Part shown: piece by piece, positions 1 through 5,233 of the stretch
Layout of the letters: each line of letters opens with the position of its first letter
Numbering within the stretch: position 1 is the stretch's first letter
NCBI GenBank assembly: GCA_005788935.1
Contig: SYAK01000094.1
Coordinates: forward strand, 1-5,233
DNA from: Pseudomonadota bacterium
GTDB taxonomy: Bacteria > Myxococcota > UBA9042 > PHBI01
Length of the DNA: 5,233 nucleotides
Direction of reading: 5' to 3'
Notes under the pieces: generated by a model
Database searches by the model: none
Seen by the model: only the letters and a program-made list of their open reading frames with translations
What the model was told of the DNA's origin: nothing
Position numbers and translations under genes: made by a program

Positions 1-3000
1 CGTTCTCGAGGTTCCGGATGAACGGGCGCGCGTCCACCTCGCGCGCGAGCGCCCGGTCCCAGGCGGCGGCGAAGGCCGGGTCCCGCTCGGCGCGCTCGGC
101 GACGAGGTCCTCGACGCGGTCGGACTGCTGCCGGTTGAGCGTGATCACGCCGACCGTCAGCGCCGGGTAGTCCTCGAGCAGCTCGCCGAGCAGCGCGACC
201 GCGCGCGCGGCCTCGGCGTCGTTCCGGCGCTGTTCCCAGCGACCCTCGACGGGCAGCCACGCGACGGCTGGCGGGGAGGTCACGGCCCACGGGACTGGCG
301 CCACGCGGAGGGCCCCTTGGTAGAAGCGCTCATTCGAGAACTGGATGAGTTCGGGGAAGCGCGAGCGGTAATGCCACAGCAGCGCCGTCTCCGGGCCCGC
401 CACCTTCGAGCGTGCGAGCAGGCTCTCCTCCTCGAGCGCCTCCTCGGCCGCCCCTGCGTCGTCGTCGTCGTCCTCCTCGAGCGCAGCCGCGAAGAAGCTG
501 CTCGGCGGGAGCTGCCGGTCATCGCCGGCCACCACGCAGACGCGCGCACGCAGCGTCGAGGTCAGGCCGCGCGCGAGCGTCAGCTGCGAGGCCTCGTCGA
601 AGATCACGAGGTCGAACAGGTCACCGCGCAAGGGCAGGGCCGCCGCGACCGCCTCGGGCGAGCAGAGCCAGATCGGCAGCAGCCTCGACAGCGGGCCATC
701 CCAGAAGGACTCTACCATCTTGCGCAGGCTCCACCTGAACCGCCGCTGCTCGGCGCGCTGACGCAGCGCGGTCAGGTTGGCCCGTGCGCCGAGCGCACGC
801 TCTTCGAGGCTCGCCGCCACCGTCCGCCCGTTCTCCGCCCGCAGCTGCTCCCAGAGCCTTCGCAGCCGCGCCCGTCGACGCGCGACCTCCTCATGGGTCG
901 CGACCCTGAGCAGCGGGCGTGCCCGCTCGACCTCCCGGACAGCCCGCTCCGCGAAGGCCGCCTCGATGAGCGTCGACGCGGGCGCGCCGAGCCCGAGCGC
1001 GTCGACGCCGAGCGCCAGCCTCGCTACGACCGGCGCCTCCGCCTCGAGCGCGTCGCAGATACCGTCGGCTCGGCTCGCGATCGCGAAATGGGCCACGATC
1101 TCCCGTCCGAGACGCTCGCAGAGGGACGCCGCGTCGCCGGCCCGGACGGCGTCCGCGACCCAGGCCTGCGCCGCGCGTCCGCCCCACCCCTCGAGGGCCC
1201 TCCGCGCCTCACCGATCGCCGCCCCGATCGCCACGGAGGCGGCCATGTGGGACCTCGCCTCGGCCAGCGCCGTCAGCTGCGACCGGTGAGGCACGCGTCC
1301 GTGGATCAGGGCGCGCGCCGGCTCGGGCAGCCCTCTCCACGCCGCCCGCGCCGCCTGCGCCCGGCCCTCGAGGTCCTCGAGATGCCCGCGCGCCTCAGAG
1401 CCGAGCAGCGCCCGCTCAAGCAGCCTCTGCGCGGCCGCGACGTCTCGCGGCGGCGCCACCTCGAGCGGCTGGCTCTCGAGGTACGCGAGCACCCGCGCAG
1501 CCTCCCGGGCGGCGTTGCCGAGGTGCGGGAGCGCGGCCTCCGTCAGGGTGTCAAGCCGCCCACCGAGGGTCGCGCGGGTCAACAGCAGGTCACGCGCCGC
1601 GTCCACCGCGCGCGCGTGCCGCACCGCCGCGCGCCAGGCCGCCACAGCCCCGGGGACGCCGCGGACCGTCAGCTTCAGGTCGCCGAGCGCCGCACGCAGG
1701 GCCTTCTTCCGCGCGTGCCACTCTGGCCTCAAGGCCCGCAGGAACCAGCCCGAGGCCTCCTCGAAGGCCGCGATGCACGACTCCACCGCGTCGGCGCTGG
1801 CGGGGTCCGCCGTCGCGCCACCCGCCGCCGCCCTTGCTTCGAGCAGATCGTCAAATACCGACAACTCGCGCCCGATGTGGCCTTCGGGCGACACAGCCCG
1901 CGCGTCGATGAGCCCCCGCATGACCGCCCATCCCAAGTCCCCGAGCGCGAGGGCCTCCTCGGCGCCCTGAGCGAGCGCCGCGTAGACCTGGTGGCGGTCG
2001 GCGGCCGCCTCGAGGCGCGGGAGCTCGTCGCTCGCGCCCGGTGTCCAGGGGGTCGTGGGGAGCTCAAGCGCGCGGGCGGCTCGCGAGCCGCCGCCTGGAC
2101 CGTCGAGCAGGCGGCGCAGGAGGAGGTCCGCCGACGGCGGCAGCACGGCCAGCGCGTCGAGGAAACCACCGAGCGCCCGCCAGGCGCCCGCCGCTGTGGC
2201 GGCCGCCTCGACCTCTGCCTCGCCGTGCGTGTCCTGAGGATCGTCACCCGGGGCCCAGGCGAACGCGAGGGTCGGGGCCCGCGGGGTCGCCGTGACCCTG
2301 ACTTGAGGCTGAGGCGCGAACCGGGCCTCGGCGTCCGAAGACGCTGAGGCGTGCCGGGCTCGCAGCGCGTCCCACGCCACCTGCCACCGACGCGCGCTCG
2401 CGACGGCCGACTCCAGCGCTGGCAGGTCATGGCTCAGGAGTCGTTCGAGGTCGTCGGGCCCATGCTGCCCCCAGGACGGGCGTTGCGTGTGCCAGCTCCC
2501 GTCTGGCCTCGCCGCGCGCCGCGCCTCGATGTAGCGGTCAACCTCCGGGAGGTGACGTCCGAACTCCCTGTCAGGCAGGCCGGGCAGCAGCGCCATCAGC
2601 TGCGGCGTGATCGGCGCCTTGTGCCCGAGCCGCGCCGCGTACACCTCCGCCGCCGAGAGGCCGCCTCGTGGCGCCGCGGTCATCGCCTCGTGCAGGTCGG
2701 CGAACCAGCGCTCGAGCTCCGAGAGCTCCGAGAGGACGCCATCCCGTTGCCCTCGCCGAGCGCTACGGGTGCCGTCCAGCACGCTTCCAGATGCCTTCAG
2801 TACCTGCTCGCAGAATGCCTGCCGGTCTCGCGCCGGGTCGTGGACGAGCGCCACGAAGCGCTGAAGCTCCGGGCCGAGGCGCTCGTGGACGACGTCGAGC
2901 GCCGCCCGCTTCTGCGACACCACGAGGACCCGCCTCCCAAGCGCCGAGAAGGTCGCCACGAGGTTCGCGATGAGCTGTGACTTGCCAGTGCCCGGGGGCC

Positions 3001-4048
3001 CATGCACCGCGAGCGACGTCCCCGACACGACGTGCGCGACGACGGCCTCCTGCGACGCGTCGCTCGGCTCGATGTGGAGGCGCGGCGCGGGCGACGTCGG
3101 TTGCTCGGGCAGCGTCGTCACGCCGCCGCGCACGAGATCCCGCGCGTAGCCCTGCAGGACCGGAGCCGACGGGTTGGCGGTGAGGCTCGCGATGAGCCGG
3201 TCGTAGTCATCGACGAGCGCCGTATCCGCCATCGGATAGCGGCTCAACACCGCGTGGAGGCGCAGCTCGAACTGCAGCGGCGGTGGGTTCGGGAGCTCGT
3301 CGGTGCGATAGACCGGCAGCGGTGGGACCCGGGTCCAGTCCATCGCGGACGCCGCTTCCTGTCGCCACGGCGATGCGGCGGGCGAGACCCTCAGGTTCCA
3401 GCCGGTCAGGAGGCCCCCGAGCGCCTTCGTCACGCGCATCAACCACCCGTCGCCGAAGGTCTCCTCCGAGAGGACCTCGTTGGCGCGCGCTTCGAGCGCC
3501 TCCGGGTCGAGCGTCACATCGGCGTGGCGCTGCAGCGCGAGCAGCAGCGTCCGGTTCACCTCGAGGCCGTCCTCGTCGTCGAGCGGCGCGAGGGTCCACG
3601 AGGCCCCATCGCTCGACCTTCGCTCGAGCTTCAGGCGGCGCCGGAGGAGGAACAGAGGGGCCTGTACGAAGCGCCTGTCCGCGACCGCGCCGCACAGGAA
3701 GCCGAACCCGAGCGACAGGTCATAGATGCCGCGCTCCTGTTCCATCAGGCGCGCCTCGCGGTCGAGGTAGGTCAGCCCGCGATGCAGCGCGCCCGCCTCC
3801 TCGTCACCGGTCCCGACGTCGAGCAGTCGCAGCTTGCGCGCTGGTGGCTTCAGCAGGCTCGTGAGCAACTTCAACGACGTCCCCGGGTTCACCCGGTCAA
3901 GCCACGCGAGGTCGAAGGTGCGGCTCTTTGGGAGCCTCGCGAGGCGCAGGGAGCGATTGCGCATCGAAAGATCCGAGAGCTGGTCCCTCAGGCGACGGAC
4001 GACCTCCATGTCCGGGTTCACGACCACCTCTCGACGCGTGGGACGCAT
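1..4048 (-). CDS. DUF4011-type superfamily 1 (Upf1-like, COG1112) helicase, N-terminal 1349 residues, 3' end outside window
   Basis: The frame is open from ATG at 4048 to the left edge without a stop. Residues 20-35 carry a DUF4011-like signature (LSDLSMRNRSLR). A Q-motif-like PSDASQ ends at Q333, and Walker A GPPGTGKS is at residues 350-357 (nt 2978-3001). Motif Ia VLVVSQKRAALDVV is near 374-387. A long Ala/Glu/Arg-rich, probably helical insertion fills about 360-1145. Walker B FDEAS has D1151/E1152, motif III GDDRQLPPS starts at 1175, HYRSRFPEL at 1226, GVITLNRQQ at 1300, and FIRNLEN at 1343-1349 is the start of motif V. This order is that of Upf1-like SF1 helicases, which use ATP to move on RNA or DNA. 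The missing end should hold motif VI and perhaps a nuclease-type domain (DUF559/Vsr-like, PLD or DUF3320), as in relatives. No signal peptide or membrane segment is seen, so it is probably cytoplasmic. The start is the first ATG after an in-frame TGA near 4112 and has a good ribosome site. Family is confident; substrate and biological role are unknown. Confidence 0.93.
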   Translation of the reverse strand, partial: MRPTRREVVVNPDMEVVRRLRDQLSDLSMRNRSLRLARLPKSRTFDLAWLDRVNPGTSLKLLTSLLKPPARKLRLLDVGTGDEEAGALHRGLTYLDREARLMEQERGIYDLSLGFGFLCGAVADRRFVQAPLFLLRRRLKLERRSSDGASWTLAPLDDEDGLEVNRTLLLALQRHADVTLDPEALEARANEVLSEETFGDGWLMRVTKALGGLLTGWNLRVSPAASPWRQEAASAMDWTRVPPLPVYRTDELPNPPPLQFELRLHAVLSRYPMADTALVDDYDRLIASLTANPSAPVLQGYARDLVRGGVTTLPEQPTSPAPRLHIEPSDASQEAVVAHVVSGTSLAVHGPPGTGKSQLIANLVATFSALGRRVLVVSQKRAALDVVHERLGPELQRFVALVHDPARDRQAFCEQVLKASGSVLDGTRSARRGQRDGVLSELSELERWFADLHEAMTAAPRGGLSAAEVYAARLGHKAPITPQLMALLPGLPDREFGRHLPEVDRYIEARRAARPDGSWHTQRPSWGQHGPDDLERLLSHDLPALESAVASARRWQVAWDALRARHASASSDAEARFAPQPQVRVTATPRAPTLAFAWAPGDDPQDTHGEAEVEAAATAAGAWRALGGFLDALAVLPPSADLLLRRLLDGPGGGSRAARALELPTTPWTPGASDELPRLEAAADRHQVYAALAQGAEEALALGDLGWAVMRGLIDARAVSPEGHIGRELSVFDDLLEARAAAGGATADPASADAVESCIAAFEEASGWFLRALRPEWHARKKALRAALGDLKLTVRGVPGAVAAWRAAVRHARAVDAARDLLLTRATLGGRLDTLTEAALPHLGNAAREAARVLAYLESQPLEVAPPRDVAAAQRLLERALLGSEARGHLEDLEGRAQAARAAWRGLPEPARALIHGRVPHRSQLTALAEARSHMAASVAIGAAIGEARRALEGWGGRAAQAWVADAVRAGDAASLCERLGREIVAHFAIASRADGICDALEAEAPVVARLALGVDALGLGAPASTLIEAAFAERAVREVERARPLLRVATHEEVARRRARLRRLWEQLRAENGRTVAASLEERALGARANLTALRQRAEQRRFRWSLRKMVESFWDGPLSRLLPIWLCSPEAVAAALPLRGDLFDLVIFDEASQLTLARGLTSTLRARVCVVAGDDRQLPPSSFFAAALEEDDDDDAGAAEEALEEESLLARSKVAGPETALLWHYRSRFPELIQFSNERFYQGALRVAPVPWAVTSPPAVAWLPVEGRWEQRRNDAEAARAVALLGELLEDYPALTVGVITLNRQQSDRVEDLVAERAERDPAFAAAWDRALAREVDARPFIRNLEN

Positions 4049-4055
4049 GGCGAGG

Positions 4056-4063
4056 CCTCTTCC
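4056..4063 (-). promoter_or_regulatory. Ribosome binding site of the helicase gene
   Basis: On the minus strand GGAAGAGG lies 7 bases before the ATG at 4048. It supports that ATG over the in-frame ATG 13 codons further in (M14). Confidence 0.6.
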
Positions 4064-4096
4064 GAGGTCTCGGGAATGACACTGACGTCTTGTGTG

Positions 4097-4125
4097 ACGA
4101 TAACAGGCCTCTCACCTCGCGTCGA
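4097..4125 (-). promoter_or_regulatory. Candidate sigma-70-like promoter for the helicase gene
   Basis: On the minus strand TCGACG (4120-4125, 4 of 6 matches to TTGACA) is followed after exactly 17 bases by TATCGT (4097-4102, with the key T, A and final T of TATAAT). Transcription would start near 4090, about 42 bases before the ATG. Match quality is modest for a G+C-rich genome, so this is only a candidate. An ACAC/GTGT inverted repeat (4079-4095) lies just downstream and could be a regulator site, though it is too short to rely on. Confidence 0.3.
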
Positions 4126-4130
4126 GGTCG

Positions 4131-4150
4131 CCTGGGCTCCCCTGGGCTCT
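4131..4150. repeat. Tandem 10-base direct repeat in the divergent control region
   Basis: CCTGGGCTCC (4131-4140) is followed directly by CCTGGGCTCT (4141-4150), nine of ten bases identical. It sits just upstream of the candidate helicase -35 box. It may be a chance duplication or a pair of half-sites one helical turn apart; no family assignment is possible. Confidence 0.35.
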
Positions 4151-4205
4151 CCGGGGGTGCACAGGCCGCCGCTCGTCTGCCGCTCTGTCCGTCGCTCCCC
4201 GTGCT

Positions 4206-4230
4206 GCGTGTGGCGGCGTGTCGCGGCGTG
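4206..4230. repeat. Three GCGTG boxes at an exact 10-base period upstream of the toxin-antitoxin promoter
   Basis: GCGTG occurs at 4206-4210, 4216-4220 and 4226-4230. The last two copies extend to GCGGCGTG (4213-4220 and 4223-4230). The array ends nine bases before the TTGACA box at 4240 and places the repeats on one face of the helix. It could be an activator or repressor site, for example for autoregulation by the antitoxin. In a G+C-rich region chance repetition is also possible. Confidence 0.35.
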
Positions 4231-4239
4231 GCCTGGGTC

Positions 4240-4270
4240 TTGACAGTCACCGTGGCGTCCGCCTTACGCT
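4240..4270 (+). promoter_or_regulatory. Candidate sigma-70-like promoter for the DUF433-DUF5615 unit
   Basis: A perfect TTGACA lies at 4240-4245. The best -10 candidate is TACGCT at 4265-4270 (key T, A and final T present) at a 19-base spacing, a little long. TTACGC at 4264 gives an 18-base spacing but matches less well. Transcription would start near 4277, leaving a leader of about 42 bases before the ATG at 4319. The perfect -35 box is conspicuous in this G+C-rich surrounding. Confidence 0.5.
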
Positions 4271-4306
4271 GGAGCCGGGAAGTGGACCCCGACAGACCCG
4301 AGACGC

Positions 4307-4310
4307 GGAG
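4307..4310 (+). promoter_or_regulatory. Ribosome binding site of the DUF433 gene
   Basis: GGAG ends 8 bases before the ATG at 4319, a normal spacing. It fixes that ATG as the start. Confidence 0.6.
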
Positions 4311-4318
4311 ACAAGACC

Positions 4319-4555
4319 ATGCCGGACTGGCGCGACCGTGTCGGGAACGACCCCCACCTCTGCCATGGGAAGGCGTGCATTCGCGGCACGAGGATCCCGA
4401 TCTCCGTGATCCTCGACAACCTCGCAGCCGGGGAGACTGCAGCCTCGATCTCCGCGGCTCACCCGCGCCTGACTTCAGAGAATGTGTTTTCCGCGCTTGG
4501 ATACGCAGCCGCGATGCTTGACGCGCGGACCCTGCCGCTGCCGATTTCCGCGTGA
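4319..4555 (+). CDS. DUF433 family antitoxin (VapB45-like, COG2442)
   Basis: This 78-residue protein matches the DUF433 pattern along its whole length. An N-terminal DWRDRVGNDPHLCHGKACIRG block (first part residues 3-18) leads into GTRIPISVILDNLAAGET (about 23-40). A helix-turn-helix-like part follows (ISAAHPRLTSENVFSALGYA, about 44-63), and the tail LPLPISA is typical of the family. Members are small DNA-binding proteins usually encoded just before a DUF5615 PIN-like toxin; they neutralise the toxin and are expected to repress their own promoter. The TGA stop overlaps the GTG start of the next gene by four bases (GTGA, 4552-4555), indicating translational coupling. Length and start fit the family. 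Base composition is less G+C-rich than the helicase gene (37 of 60 in 4441-4500 against 48 of 60 in 961-1020), which hints at separate acquisition. Antitoxin activity is inferred from family and context. Confidence 0.9.
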   Translation: MPDWRDRVGNDPHLCHGKACIRGTRIPISVILDNLAAGETAASISAAHPRLTSENVFSALGYAAAMLDARTLPLPISA

Positions 4556-4913
4556 ACGCGTTCAAGCTCGACGAAAACTTGCCGCTCGATGCCCGCAACC
4601 TCCTCAGGGCGGCCGGCTTCGATGTTCTGACGGTCCACGATCAAGCCTTGCAGGGCGCCTCGGACGACCGAGTCGCGCAGGTCTGTCGCGAAGAGGGGCG
4701 CGCCTCGTCACCCTAGACCTTGATTTCGCCGATGTCCGGACCTTCCTCCCCGCCGCCCACCCCAGACTCATTGTTCTGCGACCTGGACGTCTGGACCGTC
4801 ACGCCGTCGTCCGCCTCCTCGAGCGGTCCCTTGAAGTCCTCCGGCGCGAGCCGTTGGCCGGTCACCTGTGGATCATCGGGGACGACCGCGTCCGAATCTG
4901 GCCGAGCCATTGA
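4552..4913 (+). pseudogene. DUF5615 PIN-like toxin (COG4634, VapC45-like), broken by an apparent one-base deletion
   Basis: From the GTG at 4552 the frame reads FKLDENLPLDARNLLRAAGF, then TVHDQALQGASDDRVAQVCR and EEGR, the typical N-terminal half of DUF5615 with acidic residues D7, E8, D38 and D39. It then stops at TAG 4714-4716 after 54 residues. The C-terminal half lies in the -1 frame: LVTLDLDFADVRTFLP from 4704, then HPRLIVLRPGRLDRH and PLAGHLWIIGDDRVRIW, ending at TGA 4911-4913. One extra base in 4696-4704 (for example CC to CCC at 4703-4704, restoring GRALVTLD) would give 120 residues, normal for the family. The intact family is a predicted PIN-fold ribonuclease toxin. As written, the product lacks the central TLDLDF acidic motif and should be inactive. 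The cause may be a true inactivating mutation, a sequencing error in a G/C run, or, less likely, slippage at GGGG (4695-4698). It overlaps the antitoxin gene by four bases. Confidence 0.85.
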
Positions 4914-4951
4914 GCGCGCTTGTCGCGTCACGGCACGCGTCGCCGGAAATC

Positions 4952-4965
4952 TGAACACCTGTTCA
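4952..4965. promoter_or_regulatory. LexA-type SOS operator upstream of the UvrA-like gene
   Basis: TGAACA-CC-TGTTCA has 6-base inverted arms and contains GAAC-N4-GTTC (4953-4964), the core of the Gram-positive-type SOS box. The 17 bases at 4951-4967 also fit the Myxococcus LexA consensus as I recall it (CTRHAMRYBYGTTCAGS) at the first 15 positions and miss the last two. It lies 103 bases before the UvrA-like ATG and 9 bases before a candidate -35 box. A uvrA-family gene is a classical SOS target, so LexA control is a reasonable inference. Confidence 0.65.
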
Positions 4966-4974
4966 CATCTCCGC

Positions 4975-5002
4975 TTGTCCCGGGCGCACGGGTGCTTACG
5001 AC
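4975..5002 (+). promoter_or_regulatory. Candidate promoter of the UvrA-like gene
   Basis: TTGTCC (4975-4980, 4 of 6 matches) and TACGAC (4997-5002, 3 of 6) are separated by 16 bases. This would start transcription near 5009, with a leader of about 60 bases. The match is weak; the neighbouring LexA-type operator is the main reason to list it. Confidence 0.3.
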
Positions 5003-5054
5003 CCCCACCCGCGCCTCCGTCCGTCGCTGGCGCCCAGCCCCCTCGCTCTCGCTC

Positions 5055-5058
5055 GGAG
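5055..5058 (+). promoter_or_regulatory. Ribosome binding site of the UvrA-like gene
   Basis: GGAG ends 10 bases before the ATG at 5069. No other in-frame start lies between this ATG and the in-frame TGA at 4952-4954. Confidence 0.5.
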
Positions 5059-5068
5059 CCGCGCTGTC

Positions 5069-5233
5069 ATGACGATCCACATCCACGGGGCCCGCCAGAA
5101 CAACCTCGCGGGCGTCGACGTGTCGCTGCCGCGCGGCCAGCTGACCGTCGTGACAGGCGTCGCAGGGTCGGGCCAGAGCGCGCTCGCCGTCGACACGCTG
5201 TACGCCGAGGGGCCGCGCCGCTACGGCGAGAGC
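5069..5233 (+). CDS. UvrA-family excinuclease ABC subunit A-like ATPase, first 55 residues, with a degenerate Walker A
   Basis: The frame runs from ATG 5069 to the right edge. It aligns from its first residues with the UvrA N-terminus: IHGARQNNL (residues 5-13), [15 protein letters not shown] (16-30), then [19 protein letters not shown] (37-55), compared with the usual SSLAFDTLYAEGQRRYVES. UvrA dimers scan DNA for lesions and load UvrB in nucleotide excision repair; both nucleotide-binding domains bind ATP. Here the first Walker A reads GVAGSGQS (30-37) where the family has GLSGSGKS. The lysine that contacts the phosphates is glutamine (Q36, CAG at 5174-5176), and GQRRYVES has become GPRRYGES. 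The second nucleotide-binding domain, the zinc modules and the UvrB-binding domain lie outside the window. It could be a diverged paralog or one half of a duplicated UvrA rather than the housekeeping uvrA, so no symbol is given. Family confident, function less so. Confidence 0.87.
   Translation, partial: MTIHIHGARQNNLAGVDVSLPRGQLTVVTGVAGSGQSALAVDTLYAEGPRRYGES

Noticed and set aside
317..2347. A 676-codon plus-strand open frame opposite the helicase.
   Set aside because: Its translation is Arg/Pro-rich with no recognisable domain, and it lies antisense to a frame with clear helicase motifs. In DNA this G+C-rich, long antisense open frames arise from biased third positions.
1729..2430. A 233-codon minus-strand frame within the helicase gene.
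   Set aside because: It is out of frame with the helicase, whose own frame is continuous here, and it is Arg/Ser/Pro-rich, as is typical of shifted G+C-rich coding DNA.
4079..4095. ACAC/GTGT inverted repeat around GACGTC near the helicase promoter candidate.
   Set aside because: The arms are only four bases, so it cannot be told from chance as an operator.
3002..4243. A 413-codon plus-strand open frame.
   Set aside because: It is antisense to the DUF4011 and Walker A part of the helicase, Arg/Glu-rich, without domain resemblance, and crosses the divergent control region.
4482..4913. A 143-codon plus-strand open frame that could be called as a separate gene.
   Set aside because: Only its part from about 4704 resembles a protein family (C-terminal half of DUF5615). 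The earlier part is the toxin and antitoxin sequence read in the wrong frame, so it belongs to the frameshifted toxin.
4925..4938. A GCGT-loop-ACGC hairpin after the toxin, considered as a terminator.
   Set aside because: The stem is only four pairs and no T-run follows.
1..5233. Search for tRNA or rRNA genes, CRISPR arrays, transposase genes or long terminal inverted repeats.
   Set aside because: No such structure was recognised on either strand by reading; no repeat longer than about 10 bases in array form was seen.

Overview
The window is very G+C-rich (80% in one sampled line of the helicase gene, 62% in one line of the toxin-antitoxin region). The G+C content, the UvrA and helicase styles, and an operator that matches the Myxococcus-type LexA consensus as I remember it suggest Myxococcota or a related high-GC deltaproteobacterial-type lineage. 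This is an inference; no ribosomal or other marker gene is present.

Layout. (1) Positions 1-4048, minus strand: one uninterrupted reading frame of 1349 codons that runs off the left edge. It encodes the N-terminal and central parts of a giant Upf1-like superfamily 1 helicase of the DUF4011/COG1112 type. All helicase motifs up to the beginning of motif V are visible, and the protein is cut just before the rest of its second RecA-like domain. (2) Positions 4049-4318: a 270-base divergent control region with a weak candidate promoter for the helicase, a better one (perfect TTGACA box) for the rightward genes, and short phased repeats. (3) Positions 4319-4913, plus strand: a two-gene toxin-antitoxin-like unit, a DUF433 antitoxin overlapping by four bases a DUF5615 PIN-like toxin. 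The toxin frame is broken by an apparent one-base deletion near 4696-4704. (4) Positions 4914-5068: an intergenic region with a near-perfect LexA-type (SOS) operator, TGAACA-CC-TGTTCA. (5) Positions 5069-5233, plus strand: the first 55 codons of a UvrA-family ABC ATPase whose first Walker A lysine is replaced by glutamine, cut by the right edge.

How they might work together. The toxin and antitoxin genes form one translationally coupled unit. The helicase is divergently transcribed from them, and the UvrA-like gene is probably a separate, DNA-damage-inducible unit. DUF4011 helicases and small toxin-antitoxin pairs are both common in accessory or defence regions, so a defence role for the helicase is possible, but nothing in the window proves it. 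The points most worth a second look are the SOS box in front of a UvrA paralog with a degenerate Walker A, and the single-base lesion in the toxin.
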